Below are positions 44,805-57,025 of a stretch of 64,000 nucleotides of DNA, piece after piece. This DNA is from Sacculina carcini. Taxonomy: Eukaryota > Arthropoda > Thecostraca > Sacculinidae. A program made the translations under genes and the position numbers. Below the pieces are notes generated by a model. That model saw only the letters and a program-made list of their open reading frames with translations. It ran no database searches and had not been told where the DNA came from. Location of the stretch: contig OU696591.1 in the NCBI GenBank assembly GCA_916048095.2, positions 3,692,568-3,756,567 of the forward strand. The letters are read 5' to 3'. Each line of letters opens with the position of its first letter. Position 1 is the stretch's first letter.

Positions 44805-44882
44805 TACAAACAGTGAATATGTACACATGGCGCCATCTAGCGGTAGTAGTACGACACAACAGTTATGGACTGGGTCGCTACA

Positions 44883-47290
44883 CTACCCCCCCGTCAGAGT
44901 TGACTAGGAAGGAGACTCGATACCGTTTGGGAGTTCGCACAATTCGTCCTACACGAGTCTGCAAAATGGATGGTGGTTGTGTGGATTCAGTTGGTGGTGA
45001 TAACTGTCGTTTATGTGTTTGCCTGTTTCGTTGTTGTGAAGGTTGTGTTTGTTGTTGATCCTGTGGTCGTTTAGATTGTGGTGACACTTGTGATGATCTG
45101 ATGATTTGCGGCCGTGTTGTCGTTGCACTACTGGCCGGTTGTGTCCCGCGCATCTTCAGCAAAGGATCTGGTCCCGTGCATGGCTGTGACAGGAACAGTT
45201 TAGTTGCTGATTTCGGATCACTGGTGTGTGACGTGCATGGTTCGACGTTTTCAACAACGGCAGGGATGACTCGATCGATGGAGACTGCGTCTGTTTTCGA
45301 ACGGCGCTGAATTGTAATTGTCTTATCCGTCCGGCTGACAACTCGAAAAGGACCGTCGTAGGGGCAATCAAGCGGAGTATGACGCGCTTCATGGCGGACA
45401 AATACATGGCTGCACGATACAAGGGCGGATGGCACGTGAGATCTGGCACACGTGTGACGCGGTGGCGTTGGTCTGATATGGGCCATGGATCGTCTCAATG
45501 TGTCTGCATACGCGAGCGATGTTTGCGGCTGTTGGGCGCGTCCTGTACGAGGCACAATCATTTCGCATGGAATGCGTAGCGGCGTGCCGTATACCAGTTC
45601 GGCGGATGACACTTGCAGGTCTGCTTTGACGGCCGTTCGTAAACCAAGAAGAACAATTGGCAGAGTGTCCGTCCAATTGACTGACATGTGCGCTCGCAGT
45701 GATGCCTTAAGTTGGCGATGCAGACGCTCAACAAGGCCATTGCTTGCCGGATGGTAGCTGCATGTAGTTTTGTGTTTGAAGCCCATGACTTCACACAGTT
45801 GCTGCCAGCGAGTGCCGGTGAATTGCGTACCTCTGTCTGTTGTCACAATTTCAGGGACACCAAATCGCGCTAACCAGCCAAGCAAAAATGCACGACATAC
45901 TGTTTCGGCTCGCATGTCAGCAAAGGGTATCACTTCTGCCCACCTTGTGAAGCGACAGATGCATGTGAGTACGTACGTCATTCCGTTGGATGCAGGCAGC
46001 GGACCAACCAAGTCGACGTGCACATGTCGGAATCGGTCGCTGGGCACGTCAAAGGTGCCGATTGTAGCTCGTGTGTGTCTGTGGACCTTGGCGCGTTGAC
46101 ATGATACGCATGAGCGTGTCCACTGTTGAATTTCACGCTTCATATTTGGCCAAACACAGCGAGATGTGATCAGTTTTTGTGTGGCGTGAGCACCCGGATG
46201 CGACATATTGTGCCACAGAGAAAAGTAATGTCTGCGGAAGCTTGTCGGTATGATTGGACGAGGGCGGCCTGTCGATTCATCACATAGCAAGAGTGCACCG
46301 CTTGCGAGTTTGATTCTGCGTAGCCGTAGCGAATGTTCTGTGTCTTCTAACCGCTGCAAGGCGACATCGGCTTGCTGTGCGGCTGCTAACGCATCAAAAT
46401 CGTGAAGTGGTGGTTTTGGATGACACAGAACGCTGATTGTGCGCGATAAAGCATCAGCTACAACGTTGTCGGAGCCCGCCACGTGTCTGATATCCGTCGT
46501 GAACTGGGTTATGAACTCCAGATGTCGAATTTCTCGTGGAGAATAGCGGTCCGAATGAGAGTTCACAGCGGTGACGAGTGGGCGATGGTCTGTGAAAATA
46601 ATCAATGGTCGGCCCTCCACTGCGTGCCTGAATCTTCGGATGGCCAAGTAGATTGCCAAGAGCTCACGACCAAACGTGCTGTAGCGGCACTCGGTTGGAC
46701 GCAACGCTTTTGAAAAGAATGCCAGTGGCTTCCAGTCGTCGTGTGCATATTGCTGCAGGACTGCTCCGATAGCCTTGTCGGACGCATCCACCTGTAGGCT
46801 GATTGGAGCGTCGCGAACTGGGTGTGTCAGCATGACGGCAGCAGCCAGTTTCACTTTGATGTTTTGGAAAGCGTCTTGTGCATCGCCAGTCCAATTTACG
46901 GGTCGGCGAGAACGCTTACCGGCTGGCACCAGTAGTTTGTGCAGCGGCTGCAGTTGTTCTGCTGCAGCGGGCAAGAAGCGGTTGTAGAACGCTGTCATTC
47001 CGAGAAATCGACGAAGCTGAGCCTGTGTTTCTGGCTTGGGAAATGACATGATGGCGTCTATTTTGTCTGGCAACGGGCAGATACCATTGGCGGTGAGACG
47101 ATGACCCAGGAACGATACTTCGGCTTGCTCATACACGCACTTATTTGGGTTGATGATAACTCCATATTTTTGTAGGCGGCGTAAGACTGCGCGTACGTGA
47201 ACTTCATGTTCTGCCATGGTGGAACTGGCGATGAGAATATCATCTATGTACGCGTACACATTGTTGAGCCCTGCCAGTATTTGATCAACG
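44883..47290 (-). pseudogene. Element C pol, truncated duplicate
   Basis: Same protein as the C-terminal 800 or so residues of the intact pol: from [23 protein letters not shown] in RT through RNase H and integrase to the end. The N-terminal part (protease and RT fingers) is missing because the duplication junction at 47290 cuts it. The few bases before the junction add unrelated codons. The PPT (plus-strand ctacccccccgtc, 44883-44895) is present. It shows no internal stop. Confidence 0.92.
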
Positions 47291-47415
47291 AAATCATCGT
47301 CCAAATTGTGCTCCTCCAGTCGGTCTTATTTACTTCTTAAGGAAACACTTGTTGGGAAACGAATTTTTTTATTAAATCCAACAACTGCACAGCTGTGCCA
47401 ATATAACGGGCGACC

Positions 47416-48663
47416 ATGCCCGGAAAAGGTAGGCGTGGGTATGTGGACCCACACTTCTTCGACAACAGTGTGACAGATGAGGGACAATTTGTCTCTCTCA
47501 GTCTTGAGAACCAGACGCTCGTCCATCAAAAAAGCTGGCCATGGATTGAAAAGGGTCTACAAAACATATTGGGAGGCACTTCAGCTGACGAAGTCTCCGT
47601 GTTGAAAAACGGTCAGGTGCTAATACGTACCAAAGACAAATTCCAAACTACCAAATTCCTTGAGGCATCACAAATGAACGGAGAAAAAGCATACTTCACG
47701 CTACATAAACATCTCAATTACACAAGGGGAAGCATCTACGCTCCTGATCTAAACAACCTGACAAATGAAGAGTTGGCGGAGTGGATGGCACCCAAGGGAG
47801 TGACCGAAGTACGCCGGCCAAAACAAAGAGACGGAAAAACATCTCCAATCGTGCAGCTAACTTTCGAAAGAACCACGTGCCCTACTGAACTGAAGTTTCA
47901 GTACGTGAAATATGATGTAAGAGCATGGTACCCCAGACCCATCATATACCGAGCATGTGGAAAAATCGGACACTTCGCGACTAACTGCCAAAATCAACCG
48001 GCCTGTCTGAAATGCGGCCAACAAAACCACACCGAAGAGCAGTGCACAAACACAGCCAAATGTACCAACTGCAAGGGAGAGCATCATGCTCTGTCTCCAA
48101 ACTGTCCAACACAGCAGAGAGAACAGGCAATTCTGAAAACCAAGTATCAGCACAAAGTAACGTACTCAAAAGCGGTTGAAATGTTGGGATCAAGCTCATC
48201 CAGCAAATACACGGAAGTCGCTCGTTCCGGCAATGAAAAAGATCGCATCATCGACGAAATGCAAAACAAACTGAACACAATATCCGACGCGATGTGCACA
48301 CTAACAACTGTTGTGCAAAGCCTGGCGGAAACAATGAAATTACAAATGCAAACAAAAACAAACGATGAAAACAACGAATCATCTGGTACCATCGACCAAG
48401 CACCACATGCAGAATCAGACTCTCACACAGAAACACAATCACAATGCACACCGGCTCGCTCGCGCCGCAGCTCCACTTGCAGCGAGCAATCACACCAAAC
48501 CAACAACAAAGAACATGAACTCTCAATGACACCAAGCCCATCGAAATCGAACACCGCAGTCTTCGACCACACATACATCAGCACCAACGAAGTGACCACT
48601 CACAAACCACAACCAAAATCCACAAGAAAGGGAAAAAGAAACCCAAAAGTAAACTACAGATGA
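47416..48663 (+). CDS. LINE-Y ORF1, copy 2
   Basis: Second copy of the 415-codon ORF1, with a single residue change (Thr to Ser near residue 27). The same three zinc knuckles are intact. It lies upstream of the ORF2 copy that is physically linked, across element C, to the LINE-Y 3' half. The LINE 5' UTR before it is incomplete, since the duplication begins 268 bp inside the 5' end. Confidence 0.88.
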   Translation: MPGKGRRGYVDPHFFDNSVTDEGQFVSLSLENQTLVHQKSWPWIEKGLQNILGGTSADEVSVLKNGQVLIRTKDKFQTTKFLEASQMNGEKAYFTLHKHLNYTRGSIYAPDLNNLTNEELAEWMAPKGVTEVRRPKQRDGKTSPIVQLTFERTTCPTELKFQYVKYDVRAWYPRPIIYRACGKIGHFATNCQNQPACLKCGQQNHTEEQCTNTAKCTNCKGEHHALSPNCPTQQREQAILKTKYQHKVTYSKAVEMLGSSSSSKYTEVARSGNEKDRIIDEMQNKLNTISDAMCTLTTVVQSLAETMKLQMQTKTNDENNESSGTIDQAPHAESDSHTETQSQCTPARSRRSSTCSEQSHQTNNKEHELSMTPSPSKSNTAVFDHTYISTNEVTTHKPQPKSTRKGKRNPKVNYR

Positions 48664-48738
48664 TATTCCACATCAAAACTTCCCAAACATCTGAATTAAA
48701 CTAAAATCAATTACACGAACCTCGCCGAATAACTCCTA

Positions 48739-50199
48739 ATGTATTTTGTACTCCAATGGAATTGCCGCAGCCTCGTTCAAAAGTGGCCAGAATTTCGTCA
48801 AATTGTTCTCACTTTTAATCCCAGTATCATCTGTCTACAAGAAACACACTTTTTACCCTCTGATAATTCATTACCCAACCTTCCAAATTTTTGCCACTAT
48901 CATCAATACGGTGATTCAACCATAAGGAAAGGTGGGACATCAGTTTACATACACAAATCTATACCACAATGCCAAATACAGTTCCCAAGCAACTTACAAT
49001 TTACAGCATGCAAAATTCACTATCTCAACTTAACTCTGACCATTTGTAATATCTACTTACCACCTAGTCAAAATGTACTTGTACCTATGTTAACCGAGTT
49101 TGCACACAAATTTCAAAGTCCGATAATAATCTGCGGAGATTTCAATGCGAAGCATCTCATATGGGGATCCCCAACAACAGATAGGCGCGGACGAGAAGTC
49201 GAAGATTTACTACACCACGACCTACACCTGCTAAATGACGGCTCTCCAACACATTTAAACGAACGCACCGGCACCACATCGCACATCGACCTCTCTTTTT
49301 GCTCAAGCACACTGACACCGCATCTCACATGGCACTGCCACGATAGCCCGTACGGGAGTGACCACTTTCCAATATTAATAAAATACAACCCCGTTAGAAA
49401 CACTACTCACACACCACAAACCACAATGCACACAACACCCACACCACAGATAATTATATCACCTAAATGGAAACTCTCAAAAGCAGATTGGTCAAATTTC
49501 AATGAAGCTCTCTACGTCGAATTTCTCCGGCAAGCCGAAAACTACACGACTGTCATACCACACGTCACCAATGCAATTATAAAAGCAGCCAATATTTCCG
49601 TTCCCGCTAATTCCGGCGTCTTGGTCAATCGTTACACACCGTGGTGGAACGAAGAGTGCAAGACAGCCATAAAAAATAGGAAACGATCTCTTAGACACTT
49701 TCGCCTAATCAGAACCAACGAAGCACTGTTTCAATACAGAAGAGCAAAGGCCGTGGCAAGACGCACTGTAAGACAAGCAAAGCGCAACAGCTGGCACCAG
49801 CTGCTGCTGTCGATCGATCATCGAACATCATTAGGTCGACTGTGGTCTTTCGTGCGCTCCCTGAAAAATTCACAAAAATCCATCCCCTCGTGTCCAACAC
49901 TAAACCTTGGAGACATCGTTGTAAATAACCAACACATCGTGCACACTATCCTTGGAAACCACATATCTGACCTATCAAAAACACGCGGACAAACAAATGA
50001 ACACACAGTATCTTCGATTGCCCTTCATCGCGAATCGATACATGAAGCACCTTGCCACTACAACAGAAATTTTTCCATGACAGAATTACGTTTGGCCATA
50101 CACAAATCACAGTGCACCACACCAGGTCCTGACAACATACACGCCAGTTTTTTTCAAACACATGTCACCTCAACACCTTCCATACATCCTGAATGCGAT
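48739..50199 (+). pseudogene. LINE-Y ORF2 5' part, copy 2
   Basis: Endonuclease and linker as in copy 1, with one Ala to Val change near residue 110. It is interrupted at 50199 by element C. The flank here reads cgat where copy 1 and the right side have cgct, a single base change in the TSD. The frame resumes at 57787 in the RT domain. Confidence 0.9.
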
Positions 50200-52735
50200 T
50201 GTAGAATTTGGATTTGGGTCCAATTCTATTGGGCCAAATGTGGCCTGCGTTCACCGACACGCGACCCGGAAATTTCCCTTCTTGAAGCAGGGCAACCCAC
50301 GCCTCTGCTAGCCTGTTTAGGCCTGGGCTCAATCAGGACCGGTGTGCTCCGGGATCGTACTGCACCCGGAGCGAGCACTCTCACCTCCAGTGGGTGAGAG
50401 GCCTGAGCCAAGGGGAGAGAGGCAAGGAAGAAGGAAGAGACGGGTCCGTGGAATGCAATACTGGTAATACCGGAGCTACCAGCGTAAACTACCACCTATT
50501 ACCCAACGAAAGGAGAGGGATAGCACAACACTTTCACTGTAACACGTATCACTGTATTCACTTCACAAAGTTCGACTGACTTGACGAAGCAAGGCATCGA
50601 AATTTACCCCATAATGGTGCTTAACTTGAAACGGTCTAATGCAGGGCATAATGTTCACATAGTAAATGCACAAGTTTACACACATATAAATATTACACGT
50701 AGCGCAGCGACCAGGATTTGAAGCGTACATATATAGCAATGTAAAATAGTACAACGTGTGGCAATCAATTGTATAATTAATATATAATCATGAAAAACAT
50801 TTGCTGTATATCGTGCTATGAGACGTACTTATGCTACGCTATCGCACAGTCACAGTCTATAAGGTCGAAAATCGCGCATACAAACAACAACAACAAGCGT
50901 GTATTTGATATAGCGCACTAATCAACAAAGGCGCGATAAACATGAAATATAGATATACAAGATAATAATTACATCAAAACGGGAGCTCAGAAAGAAGAAA
51001 ACAAGAGCTAGCAAGGACAAAAATATAACAGGGAAGATAAACACCGAATTATTTTGTGCTGAAAAAAACAAAAAAAACAAAAAAAAAACAACAACAACAA
51101 CAACTACAAAGACATGAACAGACAAATATGAACACTGGCGCACGTCACATACAAGCACGATTAGCACAAACATAAGATCAGGGGCTGTGAGCGGAATAAA
51201 AAACACAGCAGGAAAACCAAAACACAAAGTGCAGTATTGTTAGTAAGAGTATATACATGGCGATAATAAGGAGATATATATACAAAGGTAGTGTCAGTGC
51301 AATCTATAAGGAGGTGTAGGCGGCGACGGAAGCGAAAGCAGGTACTTATGTAGCGCAGAGGAAAAGGAAGAATATGATTTATGACGAAGGATATGAGGAG
51401 GAAGAGAGTTGTATAATCGGGGGGCAGAAAAATAGAAAGACTTCGCGGACCAATTTGATAAGTGGTCGGCGGGAGGGCAAACAAGAGGTGCGGGACGGCG
51501 GCTGAAAGGACGATCAGACAAGGTAAGAAGTGAGAGCAAGTACGAGGGAGGAGAAGATGAGTGGAGGAGTTTATATACAATACAACACAGCTTATATTGT
51601 ATCCTTGAAAGAGCTGGCAGCCAGCCGAGTTCTCGGATATGAGCGGAGGTGGGTGTCTTAGGAGGAAGGCGAAGAACGAAGCGACAAGAAAGATTGATGA
51701 TAGATTGAAGAGAGCGAATGGACTTCTTAGGAAGATGAAAGAATAAGGAATTACAATAGTCGAGACGAGAAAAAATAAACGAGTTCACTAAGAGGAGAGC
51801 AGACGCAATATCAATATGAGAGCGGATCGGGTAGAATTGGCGCAAGGTGAAACGACAGAGGCGGGTAATTTTTGAAAGATGCTGAGAGAATGTTAGAGAG
51901 GGATCAAGAACAACACCCAGATTACGAATATGAGATGAAAGAGGCAAGTTGACAGAACAAGGAGCAATACTGGGAGGGTGAAATAAGAAATATTCAGTTT
52001 TTTCAGGATTCAAAAGGATATTTCTTGAGGACGCCCAGGCAGCGATGTGTGATAGAAGTTGAGAAATTAGACCAATTTTTGAGGAGGAAAAGGGGAAGTA
52101 AATCTGTATATCGTCTGCATATATATGAAACGATATGGGGTAAGACCGGAGTATGGGGCAGAGGGATGAAATATACAGATTAAACAGAAGAGGGCCGAGA
52201 AGAGAACCTTGAGGGACACCGGAATCCAATGGAAGAGGAGAGGAAAACTCGGATTTGCAGCGAACTGTATATGAACGATTTGTAAGATAGGAAGTTAGAA
52301 GAGATAGAGCTGAAGAAGATACACCAATATGGGCAAGATCTTTACAAAGAATCGAGTGATCAACGAGATCAAAGGCGGAAGAGAAATCTAGAGAGATGAA
52401 TATTACGGAGTTGCCTGAGGAAAAGGAAGCGAAGATGTCGTTCAATAAAGATAGAAGGAGAGTCTCAGTTGAGTGATTAGAGACGAAACCGGATTGACGG
52501 GGGTCTAGGGCAGAAAGTATGCAAGGGCGGAGTTGAGGAAGGATGGCAGCCTCCAGAAGCTTAGAAGGTAGTGGAAGCAAGGAAATAGGCCTATAACTAC
52601 ATGGAGTACTAGTATCCAGGCAAGGCTTTTTAAGAATAGGACAGTGAATATGTGAATTACAAACAGTGAATATGTACACATGGCGCCATCTAGCGGTAGT
52701 AGTACGACACAACAGTTATGGACTGGGTCGCTACA
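50200..52735 (-). repeat. 3' LTR of element C, with L2-like LINE
   Basis: 757-bp LTR carrying the LINE at 50887-52657. PPT follows at 52736-52748. Confidence 0.93.
50887..52657 (-). mobile_element. L2-like LINE in LTR, copy 2
   Basis: Same insertion as 43041-44804, copied by the tandem duplication: same TSD (50879-50886 and 52658-52665) and same truncation point. RT frame 51294-52657 is open and ends in TGA; it has one Pro to Ser change relative to copy 1. Not an independent insertion. Confidence 0.92.
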
Positions 52736-55700
52736 CTACCCCCCCGTCAGAGTTGACTAGGAAGGAGACTCGATACCGTTTGGGAGTTCGCACAATTCGT
52801 CCTACACGAGTCTGCAAAATGGATGGTGGTTGTGTGGATTCAGTTGGTGGTGATAACTGTCGTTTATGTGTTTGCCTGTTTCGTTGTTGTGAAGGTTGTG
52901 TTTGTTGTTGATCCTGTGGTCGTTTAGATTGTGGTGACACTTGTGATGATCTGATGATTTGCGGCCGTGTTGTCGTTGCACTACTGGCCGGTTGTGTCCC
53001 GCGCATCTTCAGCAAAGGATCTGGTCCCGTGCATGGCTGTGACAGGAACAGTTTAGTTGCTGATTTCGGATCACTGGTGTGTGACGTGCATGGTTCGACG
53101 TTTTCAACAACGGCAGGGATGACTCGATCGATGGAGACTGCGTCTGTTTTCGAACGGCGCTGAATTGTAATTGTCTTATCCGTCCGGCTGACAACTCGAA
53201 AAGGACCGTCGTAGGGGCAATCAAGCGGAGTATGACGCGCTTCATGGCGGACAAATACATGGCTGCACGATACAAGGGCGGATGGCACGTGAGATCTGGC
53301 ACACGTGTGACGCGGTGGCGTTGGTCTGATATGGGCCATGGATCGTCTCAATGTGTCTGCATACGCGAGCGATGTTTGCGGCTGTTGGGCGCGTCCTGTA
53401 CGAGGCACAATCATTTCGCATGGAATGCGTAGCGGCGTGCCGTATACCAGTTTGGCGGATGACACTTGCAGGTCTGCTTTGACGGCCGTTCGTAAACCAA
53501 GAAGAACAATTGGCAGAGTGTCCGTCCAATTGACTGACATGTGCGCTCGCAGTGATGCCTTAAGTTGGCGATGCAGACGCTCAACAAGGCCATTGCTTGC
53601 CGGATGGTAGCTGCATGTAGTTTTGTGTTTGAAGCCCATGACTTCACACAGTTGCTGCCAGCGAGTGCCGGTGAATTGCGTACCTCTGTCTGTTGTCACA
53701 ATTTCAGGGACACCAAATCGCGCTAACCAGCCAAGCAAAAATGCACGACATACTGTTTCGGCTCGCATGTCAGCAAAGGGTATCACTTCTGCCCACCTTG
53801 TGAAGCGACAGATGCATGTGAGTACGTACGTCATTCCGTTGGATGCAGGCAGCGGACCAACCAAGTCGACGTGCACATGTCGGAATCGGTCGCTGGGCAC
53901 GTCAAAGGTGCCGATTGTAGCTCGTGTGTGTCTGTGGACCTTGGCGCGTTGACATGATACGCATGAGCGTGTCCACTGTTGAATTTCACGCTTCATATTT
54001 GGCCAAACACAGCGAGATGTGATCAGTTTTTGTGTGGCGTGAGCACCCGGATGCGACATATTGTGCCACAGAGAAAAGTAATGTCTGCGGAAGCTTGTCG
54101 GTATGATTGGACGAGGGCGGCCTGTCGATTCATCACATAGCAAGAGTGCACCGCTTGCGAGTTTGATTCTGCGTAGCCGTAGCGAATGTTCTGTGTCTTC
54201 TAACCGCTGCAAGGCGACATCGGCTTGCTGTGCGGCTGCTAACGCATCAAAATCGTGAAGTGGTGGTTTTGGATGACACAGAACGCTGATTGTGCGCGAT
54301 AAAGCATCAGCTACAACGTTGTCGGAGCCCGCCACGTGTCTGATATCCGTCGTGAACTGGGTTATGAACTCCAGATGTCGAATTTCTCGTGGAGAATAGC
54401 GGTCCGAATGAGAGTTCACAGCGGTGACGAGTGGGCGATGGTCTGTGAAAATAATCAATGGTCGGCCCTCCACTGCGTGCCTGAATCTTCGGATGGCCAA
54501 GTAGATTGCCAAGAGCTCACGACCAAACGTGCTGTAGCGGCACTCGGTTGGACGCAACGCTTTTGAAAAGAATGCCAGTGGCTTCCAGTCGTCGTGTGCA
54601 TATTGCTGCAGGACTGCTCCGATAGCCTTGTCGGACGCATCCACCTGTAGGCTGATTGGAGCGTCGCGAACTGGGTGTGTCAGCATGACGGCAGCAGCCA
54701 GTTTCACTTTGATGTTTTGGAAAGCGTCTTGTGCATCGCCAGTCCAATTTACGGGTCGGCGAGAACGCTTACCGGCTGGCACCAGTAGTTTGTGCAGCGG
54801 CTGCAGTTGTTCTGCTGCAGCGGGCAAGAAGCGGTTGTAGAACGCTGTCATTCCGAGAAATCGACGAAGCTGAGCCTGTGTTTCTGGCTTGGGAAATGAC
54901 ATGATGGCGTCTATTTTGTCTGGCAACGGGCAGATACCATTGGCGGTGAGACGATGACCCAGGAACGATACTTCGGCTTGCTCATACACGCACTTATTTG
55001 GGTTGATGATAACTCCATATTTTTGTAGGCGGCGTAAGACTGCGCGTACGTGAACTTCATGTTCTGCCATGGTGGAACTGGCGATGAGAATATCATCTAT
55101 GTACGCGTACACATTGTTGAGCCCTGCCAGTATTTGATCAACGAAGCGTTGCATTGTTTGGGCCGCGTTGCGGAGACCAAACGGCATTCGCGTAGCCTCG
55201 AAGAGCCCGAACGGTGTAGTAATTGCAGTTTTGTGGACGTCGTTCGGCTCTACTGGGATCTGATTGTACGCCCTCACAAGATCCAAGGTGGTGAATACAC
55301 GACAACCCGCCAGATTGGTCACGAAGTCTTGAATGTGCGGGATCGGATATTTGTCCGGTACGGTACACGCGTTCAGGGCGCGGTAGTCCCCACACGGACG
55401 CCACTCACCAGGCTGTTTCTTGCGCACCATATGCAGTGGTGCAGCCCAGCTGCTGCTCGATGGCCTCATGATTCCGAGCCTTTGCATATCGGAAAATGAT
55501 CGCTTTGCCCCATTCAGTCGGTCGGGAGGCAAGCGGCGTGGTCTAGCGAATTTCGGCGGACCGTGTGTTTGGATATGGTGCGTTACCGAATGACGCAGCG
55601 GAAATGGCTGATCGGGCGGACGCACCACACCTGGAAATTCGGCGAGTAACGACTGAAACGCCGGTGAAATTTCTACAAGGCACTGTAGCCGAGGAGATGT

Positions 55701-56150
55701 CAGGGTATTCACAGTACCTCGGGCGCGGACACGTCCCGAAATATCGCTTAACATCATGCGATGCACATCGACAATGAGACGGTAATGTGCAAGCAAATCA
55801 GCGCCGATTATGTGAAGTGTAGTGTCAGCGACTACAAATTTCCAGCGCAACGGAGGGCCATGAGTGAGTGTCAATGTAAGCTCATTAGTGCCATAGACAT
55901 TTACGAGCGAACCGTTTGCCGCTAACAGCTTGGAAGACTGTTGCGGCGGAGGCTCTGGCAAGCTTGACACAGGCAGAACACTCACCTGGGCACCGGTGTC
56001 CACTAAGAAGCGTCGTCTATTTATGCTGTCTTGTACAAAGAAGAGAGGCACCGGTTTGTGAATTTCGCCCGTCGACGCTGGTGCGCTGTGCCGCAGGCTC
56101 ATCAGTTTTCCGAGTTGGCTGTAGCATTCCAAGTACACGGAAGCTCGCAT
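52731..56150 (-). CDS. Element C pol (protease-RT-RNase H-integrase)
   Basis: 1139-codon uninterrupted polyprotein. Protease [13 protein letters not shown] (near residue 50); [78 protein letters not shown]. RNase [52 protein letters not shown]. Integrase: [51 protein letters not shown] with DD35E spacing. A Gln/Thr-rich tail ends at TAG inside the 3' LTR. The ATG at 56150 lies upstream of the gag stop, so translation most likely enters by -1 frameshift from gag rather than from this ATG. Confidence 0.95.
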   Translation of the reverse strand: MRASVYLECYSQLGKLMSLRHSAPASTGEIHKPVPLFFVQDSINRRRFLVDTGAQVSVLPVSSLPEPPPQQSSKLLAANGSLVNVYGTNELTLTLTHGPPLRWKFVVADTTLHIIGADLLAHYRLIVDVHRMMLSDISGRVRARGTVNTLTSPRLQCLVEISPAFQSLLAEFPGVVRPPDQPFPLRHSVTHHIQTHGPPKFARPRRLPPDRLNGAKRSFSDMQRLGIMRPSSSSWAAPLHMVRKKQPGEWRPCGDYRALNACTVPDKYPIPHIQDFVTNLAGCRVFTTLDLVRAYNQIPVEPNDVHKTAITTPFGLFEATRMPFGLRNAAQTMQRFVDQILAGLNNVYAYIDDILIASSTMAEHEVHVRAVLRRLQKYGVIINPNKCVYEQAEVSFLGHRLTANGICPLPDKIDAIMSFPKPETQAQLRRFLGMTAFYNRFLPAAAEQLQPLHKLLVPAGKRSRRPVNWTGDAQDAFQNIKVKLAAAVMLTHPVRDAPISLQVDASDKAIGAVLQQYAHDDWKPLAFFSKALRPTECRYSTFGRELLAIYLAIRRFRHAVEGRPLIIFTDHRPLVTAVNSHSDRYSPREIRHLEFITQFTTDIRHVAGSDNVVADALSRTISVLCHPKPPLHDFDALAAAQQADVALQRLEDTEHSLRLRRIKLASGALLLCDESTGRPRPIIPTSFRRHYFSLWHNMSHPGAHATQKLITSRCVWPNMKREIQQWTRSCVSCQRAKVHRHTRATIGTFDVPSDRFRHVHVDLVGPLPASNGMTYVLTCICRFTRWAEVIPFADMRAETVCRAFLLGWLARFGVPEIVTTDRGTQFTGTRWQQLCEVMGFKHKTTCSYHPASNGLVERLHRQLKASLRAHMSVNWTDTLPIVLLGLRTAVKADLQVSSAKLVYGTPLRIPCEMIVPRTGRAQQPQTSLAYADTLRRSMAHIRPTPPRHTCARSHVPSALVSCSHVFVRHEARHTPLDCPYDGPFRVVSRTDKTITIQRRSKTDAVSIDRVIPAVVENVEPCTSHTSDPKSATKLFLSQPCTGPDPLLKMRGTQPASSATTTRPQIIRSSQVSPQSKRPQDQQQTQPSQQRNRQTHKRQLSPPTESTQPPSILQTRVGRIVRTPKRYRVSFLVNSDGGVV

Positions 56151-57004
56151 CTGTAAGCTGATGAGCCAAATCTGCGGTGGAAGCGAAAAACACGATTTTC
56201 GTCACTGCGCACCTGGTTTTGGCTCGGTCTGGAGTTGCGACGAGACAGCGAGCGGTTCCGCTGTGGCGGGCGAGAGCGACTTTCGGCTGCGTGACTCCTT
56301 GAGAGCTGCAGTTCGCTGATGAGCTCCGTCATTTTCGCCATCAGCTGAGAAAATTCCGTGTGGGACACGGTTGGTGCTGTAGGAGCTGATGCAGCGTGCT
56401 CTACTTGCCGAATCGCTGCCACTTCTGGCCAGACTGTAGCCGATTGATTGGCAGTTGCTTGAGCAAAGCGATCAGCGGCGGTAGCCAACACGTCCAAGTC
56501 ACTGTTCTCTGGAAGGAGAGACAGTGCGGTGCGGATTGTTTGTGGCAATCGCTGGAGAAATAGCGTTCGCAGAAGTCCGGTGTCTCCAGGATCTCCTGCC
56601 GCTGTCACTTCGTTGCGCATGTTGCGCAACAGTTGCGATGGTCGCTGATCACCTAACTGTTGATGGCGCAGCAGCGCTTCGAGTTTTGATGCGCGAGAGG
56701 TAGCCAGTCGTGAACGGAGTGCTTCGCAGAGTTCGGTGAATGTCGCAGTCTTTCGGCTGATGATGTCCTTTACTTGGACCGCGACCGGCATCGGAAGGTT
56801 CGCCGCGAGCATTTTGAGACGGCTGCGGCCATCGTCGATACCGGATACGTCGAACGCGAACTCCACTTGTGTGAGCCACAATTCGGGCTCGTCAGCGCAG
56901 AACGGTGGTAGCCGGAATGTCGTCAACGGCTTGGCTGTGGTTGTGAGATCCACATTACCGTCGGGCGACTGTGCCTGTGGTGTCGTGCCTCCGGGTTCTA
57001 GCAT
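56102..57004 (-). CDS. Element C gag
   Basis: 300 codons from ATG 57004, the first ATG after the PBS; the frame is open further up into the LTR but only through non-ATG codons. It has [70 protein letters not shown] and [11 protein letters not shown], then a Ser/Arg-rich tail. The motif that is CHCC in A and D reads [18 protein letters not shown]: the first Cys is Phe (a TGC to TTC type change), while His and the last two Cys remain. Stop TGA at 56102. Confidence 0.9.
   Translation of the reverse strand: MLEPGGTTPQAQSPDGNVDLTTTAKPLTTFRLPPFCADEPELWLTQVEFAFDVSGIDDGRSRLKMLAANLPMPVAVQVKDIISRKTATFTELCEALRSRLATSRASKLEALLRHQQLGDQRPSQLLRNMRNEVTAAGDPGDTGLLRTLFLQRLPQTIRTALSLLPENSDLDVLATAADRFAQATANQSATVWPEVAAIRQVEHAASAPTAPTVSHTEFSQLMAKMTELISELQLSRSHAAESRSRPPQRNRSLSRRNSRPSQNQVRSDENRVFRFHRRFGSSAYRCELPCTWNATANSEN
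56105..56111 (-). promoter_or_regulatory. Candidate -1 frameshift site (GGAAAAC)
   Basis: In the gag frame G GAA AAC stands directly before the gag TGA; a -1 slip gives GGA AAA CTG in the pol frame. Same position as the TTTAAAC of element A, but a weaker heptamer because the first three bases are not identical. Confidence 0.5.
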
Positions 57005-57007
57005 GCC

Positions 57008-57024
57008 GGTTGTCGGGGTCACCA
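57008..57024 (-). promoter_or_regulatory. Primer-binding site of element C (tRNA-Trp)
   Basis: Minus-strand TGGTGACCCCGACAACC one base after the 5' LTR; the first 12 bases match the tRNA-Trp 3' end. Confidence 0.8.
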
Positions 57025-57025
57025 G

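Larger units (their letters stand above)
42354..44882 (-). repeat. Element C 3' LTR, duplicated copy, with LINE
   Basis: 757-bp LTR split by an L2-like LINE at 43041-44804. Ends TGTAGAATTTGG and GGGTCGCTACA (plus-strand view). Left flank cgct (42350-42353) is the element C TSD. Confidence 0.93.
39444..47290 (+). repeat. Tandem duplication, copy 1 (7.85 kb)
   Basis: Contains LINE-Y 5' part, the 3' LTR of element C with its L2-like LINE, and element C pol up to the middle of RT. Copy 2 (47291-55143) repeats it with an offset of 7846-7853 bp and very few differences. At the junction (47288-47293) the two ends share only one to three bases (aa), so it looks like a microhomology join. Confidence 0.92.
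47291..55143 (+). repeat. Tandem duplication, copy 2
   Basis: Near-identical to 39444-47290. Visible differences: one T in a poly-T run near 47367, Thr/Ser in ORF1, Ala/Val, Ala/Asp and Ala/Glu changes in ORF2/LTR frame, a 7-bp poly-A/C-run change near 51065, Pro/Ser in the L2-like RT, Glu/Lys in pol. Continuous with the rest of element C on the right. Confidence 0.92.
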
